From NCBI GenBank assembly GCA_015075625.1, contig JABTTZ010000001.1:434001-498000 (forward strand): a stretch of DNA of 64,000 nucleotides. Direction: 5' to 3'. The notes beneath the pieces were generated by a model. That model saw only the letters and a list, made by a program, of their open reading frames with translations. It searched no databases and had not been told where the DNA came from. Below, one piece after another: positions 8,886 to 18,119 of the stretch (position 1 is the first letter of the stretch; each line of letters starts with the position of its first letter). The DNA comes from Anaerolineales bacterium. Lineage in GTDB: Bacteria; Chloroflexota; Anaerolineae; Aggregatilineales; UBA2796. The position numbers and the translations under genes were made by a program.

Positions 8886-10214
8886 TTAGAGGGCATTCCG
8901 TTGAATGACATCTCGGTAGTAGAGGGCGCTCCGCTTGGGCGTCCGTTTTTGCGTCGCGTAATCGACATAGACAATGCCGAAGCGCTTAGAATAGCCAAGC
9001 GCCCACTCGAAATTATCCAAAAGCGACCAGACGAAATAGCCCGCCAGCGGGACTCCATCCTGAATCGCCCGCGCCGCCGCCGCTAGATGATGGCGCAGGT
9101 ATGCCTCTCGTTGGGGGTCTTCGACTGCGCCCGTCCCACTGGGCTGATCGTCATAGGCAGCGCCGTTTTCGGTGACAAAGATTTTCTTGGGTTGGTACGC
9201 CGCATATTTCTTCAGGCTGTTGTAAAGCCCATCGGGATAGACTTCCCAATCCATCGCCGTATGTTCGCCCGCCCCACGCACATAGCGCACCTTCAAGTGC
9301 GAGTCGTGATCGCCCGCGCCAATAATCACGCGGCTGTAATAGTTCACACCGAGGAAGTCCGTTGGGGCGCTGATCGACGCCATATCCCCTTCGTGAATGG
9401 TCGGCGCTTGGGTGCCATACCAGTTCATCATATCCACTGGATATGCCCCCGTGAACACGGGATCAGCGAACCAGCGGGTGTAAAACCCATCAAAGCGTGC
9501 TGCCGCTTCTTTATCCGCCGCTACCTCACTGGCGGGATCAACCCACGTTGTGTTCAGGACAATGCCCACCCGTGCGCCGGGGACGGCTGCCCGTACCGCC
9601 CGCATCCCCTCGCCATGCGCCAAAAGAACATGGTGCGAGGCTTGCAGGGCTGCTTTCCAATCGTGCAGACCGGGGGCATGGTCGCCCGTCCCATAGCCCA
9701 TCATGGAAATAACCCATGGCTCGTTGATGGTCATCCAGTCCTTAACACGATCTCCCAAGCGCCGCGCCACCGCCTCGGAATAAGCGGCAAAGGCAGTCGG
9801 CGCCTCCCGCGAGACCCACCCGCCGCGATCTTGAAGCGCCTGTGGCATGTCCCAATGGTAGAGTGTGGCGTAGGGTTGAATCCCTTTGGCAAGCAGGGTA
9901 TCCACCAGCCGATCATAGAAATCAAGACCTGCGGGGTTCACTGCCCCCGTCCCATTGGGAACAACCCGCGCCCACGAAATGGAGAACCGGTATGCCCGCA
10001 AACAAAGGTCGGTCATCAGCGCAATATCGCTCTCGTAGCGGTGATAATGGTCACAGGCAACGTCGCCGGTATCGCCATTGAACACCTTGCCCGGTGTGCG
10101 ACAGAAGGTGTCCCAAATGGAGACGCCGCGTCCATCTGTATTGGCTGCCCCCTCAATTTGGAACGCTGCCGTTGCCGCGCCCCAGACAAACCCTTCAGGA
10201 AAATGCCCTGTCAT
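8886..10214 (-). CDS. Family GH1 beta-glucosidase
   Basis: Cytoplasmic glycoside hydrolase of 442 residues, the usual length for GH1. The N-terminal signature is FVWGAATAAFQIEG. The acid/base E165 lies in MTINEPW and the nucleophile E349 in FVTENG, both at family positions. It should hydrolyse beta-glucosides such as cellobiose. It is the last gene of the minus-strand locus lacI, solute-binding protein, permease, permease, GH1, the same order of functions as Streptomyces cebEFG-bglC. The substrate is inferred from that context. Specificity between gluco-, galacto- and fucosides cannot be read from the sequence. Confidence 0.93.
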   Translation of the reverse strand: MTGHFPEGFVWGAATAAFQIEGAANTDGRGVSIWDTFCRTPGKVFNGDTGDVACDHYHRYESDIALMTDLCLRAYRFSISWARVVPNGTGAVNPAGLDFYDRLVDTLLAKGIQPYATLYHWDMPQALQDRGGWVSREAPTAFAAYSEAVARRLGDRVKDWMTINEPWVISMMGYGTGDHAPGLHDWKAALQASHHVLLAHGEGMRAVRAAVPGARVGIVLNTTWVDPASEVAADKEAAARFDGFYTRWFADPVFTGAYPVDMMNWYGTQAPTIHEGDMASISAPTDFLGVNYYSRVIIGAGDHDSHLKVRYVRGAGEHTAMDWEVYPDGLYNSLKKYAAYQPKKIFVTENGAAYDDQPSGTGAVEDPQREAYLRHHLAAAARAIQDGVPLAGYFVWSLLDNFEWALGYSKRFGIVYVDYATQKRTPKRSALYYRDVIQRNAL

Positions 10215-10341
10215 GGCTGAATGCCCCCTGTTATCGTTCGTTAGGCGCGGAGAGCAAATCCCCGCGCAGAATGTGCCTTACGAGTTGCTTTTAACGATTC
10301 ACCTGTCCAACCCTAACGGTTTTTTGGGGAGGGGGTACGTA

Positions 10342-11247
10342 CTACCCCTTGACCGCGCCAGCCGTTAGCCCGCTGATCATGTGCCGCTGCAAGACAAAGA
10401 AGATGATCGCTACTGGAATGGTGACAATCACCGACGCTGCCATCATGTAATCAAAACGGTTTGCCTGCTGCCCAATGTAGTTCCGAATACCAAGCGGGAT
10501 CGTCTGGACATTCATCACCTGAGCGAAGAACAATTCATCCCACGCTGTCAAAAAGACGTAGATTGCCGTTGCCACAATCCCCGGACGGGCAAGCGGCAGC
10601 GCCACCATCCAGAACGATTGAAATTGAGATGCCCCGTCAATCTGTGCCGCTTCCTCTAATTCTGTCGGTATCGCCGCGAAAAATCCCCGCACAATCCACA
10701 AACTAAGCGGGATGTAGAACGCCACGTAAAGCATGATCAACCCGCCGGGCGTGCCAATGATGGAGATGTTCGTCGTCCGTTTTATGTTGACAAAGGTCAA
10801 ATAAAGCGGCAGCATCATCAAAATGCCCGGGACAAGCTGCGTCGCAATGACCGCCCCCCCAAACACCGGCGCACCGGGAAATTTGAAGCGTGCTAATGCA
10901 TAGCCCGCACAGGTTGAGAAAAAGGTGGCGACCACCGTTGCCAGTGTGCTGATGACGATGCTGTTGATAAAGCTCGTCCCAAAATTGACACGATCCCATA
11001 AGTCCACATAGTTCCGCCAGCGCAGTTCGCTTGGAAACAGGCGGTTGTTGACGATCTCTTGGTTGCTCTTGAAGGAGGTGATCACCATCCAGAAGATGGG
11101 GAACAGAGCAAACATCACGATCAACAACAAGAGAAAATCGCCAAAACGGTTTGACCAGAATTCCTGCCCCATTCGTAGGCGACGTTCCGCCTTCTTGGGT
11201 TGGGCGGTGTCTACAGGGAGTGTCGTCCCCAAGAGTGCCTGCGTCAT
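10342..11247 (-). CDS. Carbohydrate ABC transporter permease (MalG/CebG-like)
   Basis: Inner-membrane permease of 301 residues with six predicted hydrophobic segments. The EAA loop, EEAAQIDGASQFQSFWMVALPLARPGI, contacts the ATPase. The N-terminus (about 35 residues) is cytoplasmic and the first membrane segment is DFLLLLIVMFALFPIFWM. Its start overlaps the stop of the upstream permease by four bases (11244-11247), so the pair is co-translated. No ATP-binding subunit is encoded in this locus. As in several CUT1 systems, a shared MsiK/MalK-type ATPase from elsewhere is expected. Confidence 0.92.
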   Translation of the reverse strand: MTQALLGTTLPVDTAQPKKAERRLRMGQEFWSNRFGDFLLLLIVMFALFPIFWMVITSFKSNQEIVNNRLFPSELRWRNYVDLWDRVNFGTSFINSIVISTLATVVATFFSTCAGYALARFKFPGAPVFGGAVIATQLVPGILMMLPLYLTFVNIKRTTNISIIGTPGGLIMLYVAFYIPLSLWIVRGFFAAIPTELEEAAQIDGASQFQSFWMVALPLARPGIVATAIYVFLTAWDELFFAQVMNVQTIPLGIRNYIGQQANRFDYMMAASVIVTIPVAIIFFVLQRHMISGLTAGAVKG

Positions 11248-12239
11248 CGTGCGCCTCCTTGTTGGGTGAGTGTCTCACGGAAGGTGCGCATCCATGCCAA
11301 GACGAAGATCATCATGACACCCATCATGATCACGGACATGGCTGCACCCAACCCGAAATTGTATTGTTGGAACGATTGCCGCTGAAGGGCGGGCATCAAT
11401 AGGTCAGCCGATTCGCCGGGGAAACCAGCGCCGTTGCCGAACATCATCGCCACAATGTTGTAGCCGAACGCCGTTCCAATGACGCCCCACAGGAGCATGA
11501 TTGCCAAGACAGGCTTTAACAAAGGCACGGTGATGAAAAGGAATTTTTGGAAGGTGCTTGCTCCATCCACGTTTGCCGCCTCATAAAGATCCGCCGGGAT
11601 CACTTGCAAGCCTGCCAGCATCATGACTGTATTGAAAGGCATCGAACGCCACACAGTGGGAACAACCACCGCCCAAAAGGCATTCGGACCAATCAGCCAG
11701 AAAGGACGGTTATCCGCCGGAAATAAATGCAAGCCATCAACGAGAATATTGTTGATGATCCCTGTCTCGCGCAGCCACATATTCGCCCACATCATGCCAA
11801 CAGCGTAGGTGGGGACAATCCATGGCAGTAAAACGAGCGTCCGAACGAGGCGCTGCCCTTTAAAGCGGCGGTTCAACAGCAGCGCGGCGGTCAACCCTAT
11901 CCCAATGTTGGCGACATTCACAACGTTTGTGTAGATAAAGGTGTTTTTTGCCGCATTCAACAGCACCTGTGCGCCAGCGCTTGTTCGCCCACCAAAAAAC
12001 TCGCCGTAATTCTCAAGCTCATGATAGGGTGCGCTTAAAAAGAGGCGCATTTTTGCCGCGCCGTTGGCATCCAGCAGAGACAGGTGAATCCCCTGTAAAA
12101 TAGGCAAAGCGTAAATCAAAAGCATCATGATGAGGGTCGGGGCGATCATGAAGTAGGCAAAGCGATAGCGTCGCACGCGCCCCCAAAAACCAATCTGTTT
12201 CACTTTGGGTAAATAGGTAGACCCTGCGAGAGTAGCCAT
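11244..12239 (-). CDS. Carbohydrate ABC transporter permease (MalF/CebF-like)
   Basis: Permease of 331 residues. It has an N-terminal membrane segment (YFMIAPTLIMMLLIYALPILQG) and the EAA loop YEAANVDGASTFQKFLFITVPLLKPV near the C-terminal third. It forms the heterodimeric pore with the downstream permease. It is separated from the solute-binding protein gene by about 230 bases that hold a hairpin at 12431-12462. That is a common arrangement for letting the binding protein be made in excess of the membrane subunits. Confidence 0.92.
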   Translation of the reverse strand: MATLAGSTYLPKVKQIGFWGRVRRYRFAYFMIAPTLIMMLLIYALPILQGIHLSLLDANGAAKMRLFLSAPYHELENYGEFFGGRTSAGAQVLLNAAKNTFIYTNVVNVANIGIGLTAALLLNRRFKGQRLVRTLVLLPWIVPTYAVGMMWANMWLRETGIINNILVDGLHLFPADNRPFWLIGPNAFWAVVVPTVWRSMPFNTVMMLAGLQVIPADLYEAANVDGASTFQKFLFITVPLLKPVLAIMLLWGVIGTAFGYNIVAMMFGNGAGFPGESADLLMPALQRQSFQQYNFGLGAAMSVIMMGVMMIFVLAWMRTFRETLTQQGGAR

Positions 12240-12430
12240 AGCCTGTGCGGTGAACCGCCCTCCTGTGATCGCTGTCTTGCTGTGCTGAATTCACGACGGG
12301 GGCGCAAAGCCCTGAGCAACCCTGCGCCCACCCTAGTTGCGATGTTTCCTCCCATCATTCATTCGATGGGAGAAGACAGTGCTTATTACATGGTCTGATC
12401 TCAGCCCGATAGGTATCCAGCGGGTGAGTG

Positions 12431-12462
12431 AACGCCCTCTCCCCTGTGGGAAAGAGGGCGTT
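12431..12462 (-). terminator. Intra-operon hairpin after the solute-binding protein gene
   Basis: Arms AACGCCCTCT (12431-12440) and AGAGGGCGTT (12453-12462) are perfectly complementary. It lies 11 bases beyond the solute-binding protein stop on the minus strand. Such hairpins usually give partial termination or protect the upstream mRNA. A second imperfect hairpin around 12350-12372 was also noted. Confidence 0.55.
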
Positions 12463-12472
12463 GCAGAGATAG

Positions 12473-13846
12473 CTACTGCGCCAATGCCTTCGTCACTTCT
12501 TCAGCGGCGGCGGCAAGGCGTGCCGGGATCATCTTGGCGGCGTCAAACGCGCCATTCACACCCGCCACATCGTCCCACAGTGCGCCGAGGTTGGTCACCA
12601 TGATGGTTTCAATCGGGCCCCACGCGGCGATTGCCGGGTAGCTCTTACCATTTTCTACCGCGCTGATGAAAACCGAGTAGTCCTTATCGCCAGCGAATTC
12701 GGCAAGGGCAAGGGTCGATTTCGCCGTCGGCAGCATACCGATGGTCTGTGTATAGCGTGCTTGGCTGCTATCGCTGACGAGGAACTGCGCCAACTTCACA
12801 GCGCCTTCCAGATTTGCACTGGACTTGAACACACCGAGGTTCGAGCCACCAACGAAGGTGTAACGTCCAGCGGGACCGGCGGGGATTTCCGCAACGGCAT
12901 ACGCCTCGGGCCACAAGTTGCCTTCTTTGGAGGGGTCGGACCAGCCGTTCTTATCAATCGAGGTACGGCTGTTCGGAACGTTCCACGGACCGCTGACGAT
13001 CATCGCCGCCTTGCCGCTGCTCAACAACCCGTCCACCTGGGCGCTGTTCAGTTCAAGCGTGTCGGGGGGGGTGAAGCCGCTGGTGAACAAGCTGGCATAG
13101 AACGCCACGCCTTCCACAGACTTTTCGTCATTGAAGGTGGCTGTCTTGAGATCAGCCGAGATCAAGTCGCCGCCAGCGCTCCACACCCAGGGGGCGAAGT
13201 TGTGCAGCACGTTCCAGTCATTCTTGCCAGGGAAGGCAATGGGGTAGATGGGGAATTCTTTCCCCTCGGCATCCTTGCCCATCAGCTTTGCATCTTTGAT
13301 GGTCTGAAGCGTCTTGGTGAAACTGTCCCAATCGGCAAATGCCGTCGCCGGATCAATGCCCAATTCGGCAAAAATGTCAGCGCGGTAGTTGATCGCCCGC
13401 ACATCGGTGAACCATGGCAGCGAAACCACTGCGCCATCGGTCGTATCAGCACGGACAACCGTGTTCAACGAGGCGGCGGTGAAGTTATCCTTGCCGCCGA
13501 TTGCCGCAATTTCTTCATCGGTGAAGTGGTGCAGCGCGTCCATCGCGTCAATCGCGCCAACCCATGTTGTCCCCAGTTGGGTCACATCGGGACCTTCACC
13601 GGACACGGCGGCGTTCGTGATGCGCGTCCACGCCGAACCCCAGTCAAGGATTTCATACTCAACCTTATAGCCTGGGTTTGCGGCTTCAAAGGCGGCGATT
13701 TCGGCAGAGACAGCGCCCGCCGGGTCGGGACCATTGGGCATGATCCACAATTTCAAGGTGACTTCTTGGGCGCGGGCGGTAAAGAATGGGAGCGCTCCCA
13801 ATACCAGCGCCAAAACAAGCAACGAACGGAAAAACTTCTTCGACAT
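12473..13846 (-). CDS. Sugar ABC transporter solute-binding protein (family 1)
   Basis: Extracellular binding protein of about 457 residues starting at ATG 13844-13846, which has GAGGAG seven bases upstream; the longer frame from 13861 is not used. A signal peptide (KKFFRSLLVLALVLGALPFFTARAQ) precedes the mature domain, with a likely signal peptidase I site after ARA and no lipobox cysteine. Family-1 features include VTLKLWIMPNG, ISGPWNV-like IVSGPWNVP and the lobe-linking region. In context it captures beta-gluco-oligosaccharides such as cellobiose. A perfect operator palindrome (13787-13800) is embedded in the signal-peptide codons. Confidence 0.92.
   Translation of the reverse strand: MSKKFFRSLLVLALVLGALPFFTARAQEVTLKLWIMPNGPDPAGAVSAEIAAFEAANPGYKVEYEILDWGSAWTRITNAAVSGEGPDVTQLGTTWVGAIDAMDALHHFTDEEIAAIGGKDNFTAASLNTVVRADTTDGAVVSLPWFTDVRAINYRADIFAELGIDPATAFADWDSFTKTLQTIKDAKLMGKDAEGKEFPIYPIAFPGKNDWNVLHNFAPWVWSAGGDLISADLKTATFNDEKSVEGVAFYASLFTSGFTPPDTLELNSAQVDGLLSSGKAAMIVSGPWNVPNSRTSIDKNGWSDPSKEGNLWPEAYAVAEIPAGPAGRYTFVGGSNLGVFKSSANLEGAVKLAQFLVSDSSQARYTQTIGMLPTAKSTLALAEFAGDKDYSVFISAVENGKSYPAIAAWGPIETIMVTNLGALWDDVAGVNGAFDAAKMIPARLAAAAEEVTKALAQ
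13787..13800. promoter_or_regulatory. CebR-type operator inside the solute-binding gene
   Basis: TGGGAGCGCTCCCA is a perfect 14-base palindrome identical to the established CebR operator of Streptomyces. It lies about 45-60 bases inside the solute-binding protein coding region. That position would let a LacI-family repressor act as a roadblock on the transport operon. A near-identical site (one base different) lies at 15084-15097 in front of the LacI gene. Binding by the local LacI protein is inferred. Confidence 0.65.
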
Positions 13847-13975
13847 GATGATTCTCCTCAATCCTGCGTCAGTCTGTAACCTATGATCTGAAAAGCCAGA
13901 TCGATGTCAGCAAAAATCGGTTGCGTAGTCCAAGACCTGTCAATGCCGCCTCATCACCCCCTTTAAAAAAATGGT

Positions 13976-15034
13976 TTAGTGTTTTGCTGTGCGGCGTTTC
14001 CCGCATGAATCACGAACAATCAGTTCGGTAGAAAGTATGTCGTGGTGGCGCTCTGCCCGCCCCGTCTCAATTTGCTCAATGAGCATTCGCGTAGCGCTCT
14101 CCCCCTTTTGGCGGATTGGCTGCCGGATGGTCGTCAGCATGGGTTTGAGTTGTGTTGCCGTTGGCAGATCGTCAAAGCCAACAACGGCGATTTCTTCGGG
14201 AATATTCACACCCGCTTCTTCAAAGGCTTCGTAAGCACCAAGTGCCATAATGTCGCTGCAAGAAACAAGCGCATCCATCCGATCTCGCACCCCCGGACGG
14301 CGCAAGAGGTGGCGGGTTGCCTCCCGTGCGCGGGTCCGGCTAAACTCACCATACGCCACCAGATCGGGGTCGTAGGGCAAGCCATGCTCTTTGAGCGCCT
14401 CGAAGAACCCAACAAGGCGTTCTTTGCCGTCCATGTTGTCCATCGCCCCGGCAAGGACACCAATCCGCCGCCGCCCACGTTTTACCAGATGGGCGACCAC
14501 TTTGTGCATCGCCACGCCGTTATCTATCGTCACGTAGTTGATGCGGTCTTCATAGGCAATGGGGCGTTCGACCATCGCTAAGGGGGTGTTCGTATCCAAG
14601 AGTTGTTGAATGAGGTGTGTATCGGTTGTCGCTGAGGCGATCAACACGCCATCCATCAACCGATTTTGGAGGATGCGCCGGTAGAAAATCCCCTCATCCT
14701 CGCCACCGTGACGCACCCACAGCAGCATCCCATAATCTTGCTTATGAGCGGTGCTGTTCACCCCATCCAACAAGGCAGGGAAGTAGTAAGGATCGTTGAA
14801 GAACTGCTGAAAGGTGTGGGGGAATACAACGCCGATCACATTCGTGCGTTTGGTGACCATGATCCGCGCTGCGGGATTTGGAGTATACCGTTCGCGCTCA
14901 ATAATCATGAGGACATGGGCGCGGGTTTTCTCGTTCACGTTCGGGTCATTATTCACGACACGCGATACCGTAGATCGGGAAACGCCCGCTTTTTCCGCTA
15001 TATCCTCTAGATTAAGCCGCTTTCGCCCGTTCAT
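13976..15034 (-). CDS. LacI-family transcriptional regulator
   Basis: Repressor of about 352 residues starting at ATG 15032-15034 (MNGRKRLNLEDIAEKAGVSRSTVSRVVNND). The frame continues upstream to 15103 but those residues run through the operator and are not LacI-like. The N-terminal HTH and hinge precede a periplasmic-binding-like sensor (NVIGVVFPH, VVGFDDLPTATQLKPMLTTIRQP). Immediately downstream on the same strand is the sugar ABC/GH1 operon, its probable target. The promoter at 15111-15140 and the operator at 15084-15097 imply autoregulation. The inducer is probably cellobiose or another beta-glucoside. Confidence 0.92.
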   Translation of the reverse strand: MNGRKRLNLEDIAEKAGVSRSTVSRVVNNDPNVNEKTRAHVLMIIERERYTPNPAARIMVTKRTNVIGVVFPHTFQQFFNDPYYFPALLDGVNSTAHKQDYGMLLWVRHGGEDEGIFYRRILQNRLMDGVLIASATTDTHLIQQLLDTNTPLAMVERPIAYEDRINYVTIDNGVAMHKVVAHLVKRGRRRIGVLAGAMDNMDGKERLVGFFEALKEHGLPYDPDLVAYGEFSRTRAREATRHLLRRPGVRDRMDALVSCSDIMALGAYEAFEEAGVNIPEEIAVVGFDDLPTATQLKPMLTTIRQPIRQKGESATRMLIEQIETGRAERHHDILSTELIVRDSCGKRRTAKH

Positions 15035-15083
15035 GAAGAAAACCTTACACAAAAAAATTAGAAAAACCCGCTCCATTGAAAAT

Positions 15084-15097
15084 TGGGAGCGTTCCCA
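15084..15097. promoter_or_regulatory. CebR-type operator upstream of lacI
   Basis: TGGGAGCGTTCCCA differs by one base from the perfect palindrome at 13787-13800, and flanking T and A extend the symmetry. It lies just downstream of the -10 hexamer of the lacI promoter, across the expected transcription start, a classic autorepression position. Confidence 0.65.
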
Positions 15098-15110
15098 AAA
15101 CATTGGACAC

Positions 15111-15140
15111 AGTATAGAACGGATTTTAAGTGCATGTCAA
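15111..15140 (-). promoter_or_regulatory. Sigma70-type promoter for the LacI gene
   Basis: Read on the minus strand: TTGACA (15135-15140), 18-base spacer, TATACT (15111-15116). This is a near-consensus housekeeping promoter pointing into the LacI gene and followed directly by the operator at 15084-15097. Confidence 0.6.
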
Positions 15141-16025
15141 GACCCCAAACTAAATTCGTTAGGCAGTTTGTACAAACTACGTGAAAGAAAGATGAGGCAT
15201 GTCATTTGCGGGGCGTGTATGTGTTCTCACTGATAGGTATTACGGTGGCAAAAAATGCTAAATGAGCGCATGAATACAGCAGCACGTGCCTTGGAGACGC
15301 TTCACACCCTAAAGCATTTGACGATACGCATCTGCTTGTCCCGGATGGGCATGTTGCGTGACTGGAATATCCCCATCGTTAAATGGATCAGATTTCGTTA
15401 AGCAGCACCCACATTCATTCGGAATGTGTTGCATCAAATACTTAGGCAAGCTAGGATATATAGTGAATAGTGTAAATTAATGTTAGGGCTGTATCCATTG
15501 CCATTGTCGCAGTCTGTATCTTTGTGAAGTACTTTCCGCAGCACTCCAACGGGGTAGTATGAGGGGGAGTCCTCTCAGAAACAGTACTTCCCCTTCTCCC
15601 AATGGGAGAAGGGGGCTAGAGGGACGAGGGCTGCGGCGTTCTAGGGGACTCTGCACCATTGGCTATATAGTTGGGATGACGATTGTTTCATTCTGTTCTC
15701 CAAGCACTTTTGTGCCAGCAACTGAACCTTAGGGAAGGCCAATCTGTGGAGTGGCTGGCTTGGATTCCAGAGTAGTATTGTCTTTGAAGTCACCGCGAAC
15801 GGCTTACTTGTACAGAGCGCACTTGCCAGTTTTACATGGATGGGTACAGCGGATACGGTGGTATATGTGCGGGGATGAACGCATAGCTAAGAAGTATAGG
15901 GATCAAGAGACCTTTCTTGATGGTATATAAAATAGCCTCTGTCGACACTTCAAATCGCAGAAGCCAGTATATTATCGCCCACTCAATAAATACCACCCCA
16001 TTTTTAAGAATTGGAAATCGGTAGT
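15141..16025. other. Gene-poor stretch of about 0.9 kb
   Basis: No convincing gene was found. A 47-codon plus-strand frame starting near 15256 (MLNERMNTAARALETLHTL) matches nothing I recognise and is probably spurious or a relic. The only structured element is the palindrome at 15590-15614. Base composition is more AT-rich than the flanking genes, as in decayed sequence. Confidence 0.5.
15590..15614. repeat. Palindromic repeat, CCCTTCTCCC type
   Basis: Arms CCCCTTCTCCC and GGGAGAAGGGG surround an AAT loop. The core 23 bases occur unchanged at 23569-23591. The two copies are unrelated in neighbouring genes, so this is a dispersed repeat and not a conserved terminator. Confidence 0.75.
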
Positions 16026-16043
16026 TAAGGAAAGGATGGACAG

Positions 16044-18047
16044 ATGCCTCATGATCTTGCCCTGTTTGCCACAATTACGATGGCTGTACTTACCGCCTTT
16101 ATTGGTGGATATGTCGCGAGAAGACTTGGTCTGCCTGCCCTAGTAGGGTATCTCGTGGCAGGATTGATCATTGGACCCTTTACTCCAGGCTTTGTTGGAG
16201 ATGCCAGCGCCATCAGCCAGCTGGCTGAAATGGGTGTCATCTTTATGATGTTTGGGGTTGGTCTTCATTTTTCGCTGAAAGATTTATGGAGTGTGCGACA
16301 CATTGCCATTCCGGGAGCTGTGTTACAAACGCTGGCATCCACATTCCTTGGCGTTATCCTTACCCAACTTTGGGGATGGTCGATGAACGCCAGCCTTGTT
16401 CTTGGATTATCCATCTCGATTGCTAGCACCGTTGTCCTTTTACGAGGATTAGCCGATAGCGGCTTGCTAAATACATCTCATGGTAAAGTAGCCATTGGGT
16501 GGCTTGTGTTTGAAGATTTGGCAACAGTTGCTATCTTGGTACTCATGCCTGCCTTGCTAGGTAGCACAGATAACGTGCTAGCAAGCGTTGGACTGGTCAT
16601 TCTCAAAACAGGTTTATTTATTGTGATCATGCTTTTTGCCGGGGCACGCTTTATGCCATGGATACTTACACGTATTGCCCATACACGGTCTCGTGAATTG
16701 TTCATCCTTGCCGTCGTAGCGCTCGCACTTGGAACAGCATTTGCCGCAGCCGAACTTTTCGGTGTGTCACTAGCACTGGGCGCTTTTTTGGCAGGGGTGG
16801 TCGTTAGCGAATCAAAGACTAGCCATCAGGTAGGTGCGGAGATAATCCCTTTCCGCGACGTTTTTACTGTCCTTTTCTTTGTTTCGGTTGGAATGCTGGT
16901 TAATCCGACATCAGTTGTCGCAAACATTGGACCAATTCTTACTCTCACCATCTTAATTGTTGTTGGCAAAGGAATTGTGACCCTCCTTCTGAGTTTTATT
17001 CTGCCTGCTTCGGGGCGCACCTTAATTGTGGTAGCAGCGGGATTGAGTCAAATTGGTGAATTTTCATTTATTGTGGGGCAAACTGGCGTTTCGCTTGGTA
17101 TTCTAACCCGCGATCAGTATGGGTTCATCTTGGCTGGCGCGCTGCTTTCCATTGTCGTTAACCCGCTCATGTTTCGGGCTATTCCAACGATTGAACGCAT
17201 CCTTCAGCAGATACCAATTCTTTGGAATCGGATGGAAAAAGGTGGACCTACCCCCCTTTTAGGGCATAAAGGCTTAACCGGACATGTTGTGATTGTCGGG
17301 TATGGTCGTGTTGGTACGCATATTGGCCGCGTGCTTGAGCATCTGAAATTACCCTACCTAGTGGTTGAACAGGATGTTGAACATGCAGAAAAGATGCAGC
17401 AGGCAGGCATTCAGATCCTCTTTGGCGATGCCGCCAACTCGGAAGTCATTACCCATGCCGGGTTGGATCACGCCAGTGCATTAATCGTTACTGTTCCAGA
17501 TGAGGCCGCCGCAGAACTTGTTGTCGCCGCTGCTCATGCTATGGCTCCTACACTGCCAATTATTGCTAGAGCAGGGACAGAATCAGGTATTGAACGGCTA
17601 TCAAAGCACGGGGCACGTCATGTGATTCATCCTGAGCTTGAAGGCGGGTTGGAGATTGTACGTCACACCTTGATGATCTTGGATTATCCAATGACTCAAA
17701 TTCAACATTACGTTGATGCTGTCCGTCAGGATGCCTATAAAGCTATACGCCCAGATCACGAAAGCCATCCTGTCCTTGATCAGCTTATCTCAGCTGTAAG
17801 AGGAGTGGAAATTGACTGGCAAATTGTGTCAGCCAATAGCCCGATTCTTGGTAAAAACCTGGCGGAAACTAACCTGCGAGCGAATGTTGGCGCGTCAGTG
17901 ATTGCACTAATACGAGATAAGAAGGTACTGCCGAATCCAAAATCCAACATGGTATTTATGCAAGGCGATATGGTAGGCTTCATTGGAACTGCTGAAGAAC
18001 TGGTCTCGGCAGCAAAAATCATCAATCCGCCTGTCGAAGATCAGTAA
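16044..18047 (+). CDS. CPA2-family K+/H+ antiporter (KefB/YbaL-like)
   Basis: Membrane antiporter of 667 residues. Residues 1-385 hold about 12 hydrophobic segments, typical of Na+/H+-exchanger-like CPA2 transporters (RRLGLPALVGYLVAGLIIGP). A TrkA-N/RCK domain follows from about 410, with the nucleotide-binding motif VVIVGYGRVGTHIG. A TrkA-C domain ends the protein (NLRANVGASVIALIRDKKVL). This order matches YbaL/KefB, which exchange K+ or Na+ for protons under RCK control. An AGGAAAGGA ribosome site precedes the ATG. It stands alone and is followed by the hairpin at 18078-18099. Confidence 0.93.
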   Translation: MPHDLALFATITMAVLTAFIGGYVARRLGLPALVGYLVAGLIIGPFTPGFVGDASAISQLAEMGVIFMMFGVGLHFSLKDLWSVRHIAIPGAVLQTLASTFLGVILTQLWGWSMNASLVLGLSISIASTVVLLRGLADSGLLNTSHGKVAIGWLVFEDLATVAILVLMPALLGSTDNVLASVGLVILKTGLFIVIMLFAGARFMPWILTRIAHTRSRELFILAVVALALGTAFAAAELFGVSLALGAFLAGVVVSESKTSHQVGAEIIPFRDVFTVLFFVSVGMLVNPTSVVANIGPILTLTILIVVGKGIVTLLLSFILPASGRTLIVVAAGLSQIGEFSFIVGQTGVSLGILTRDQYGFILAGALLSIVVNPLMFRAIPTIERILQQIPILWNRMEKGGPTPLLGHKGLTGHVVIVGYGRVGTHIGRVLEHLKLPYLVVEQDVEHAEKMQQAGIQILFGDAANSEVITHAGLDHASALIVTVPDEAAAELVVAAAHAMAPTLPIIARAGTESGIERLSKHGARHVIHPELEGGLEIVRHTLMILDYPMTQIQHYVDAVRQDAYKAIRPDHESHPVLDQLISAVRGVEIDWQIVSANSPILGKNLAETNLRANVGASVIALIRDKKVLPNPKSNMVFMQGDMVGFIGTAEELVSAAKIINPPVEDQ

Positions 18048-18077
18048 CTAGGACTCTGTCGCACCGCATAAAACTCT

Positions 18078-18099
18078 GCCCGCTGCTTTAGCAGCGGGC
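18078..18099. terminator. Hairpin terminator between convergent genes
   Basis: GCCCGCTGC (18078-18086) pairs with GCAGCGGGC (18091-18099) over a TTTA loop. It lies between the antiporter and the convergent pyrFE gene. A copy with one base changed (preserving pairing as G-U) occurs at 23289-23310, so it also belongs to a dispersed palindrome family. Confidence 0.6.
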
Positions 18100-18119
18100 T
18101 TATGTAACTGTGGTCTTAC

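Noticed and set aside
9087-10220. 377-residue plus-strand frame opposite GH1
   Set aside because: Antisense shadow of a well-supported beta-glucosidase.
15832-16074. 80-residue minus-strand frame upstream of the antiporter
   Set aside because: No motif, overlaps the antiporter start, and composition is not coding-like.
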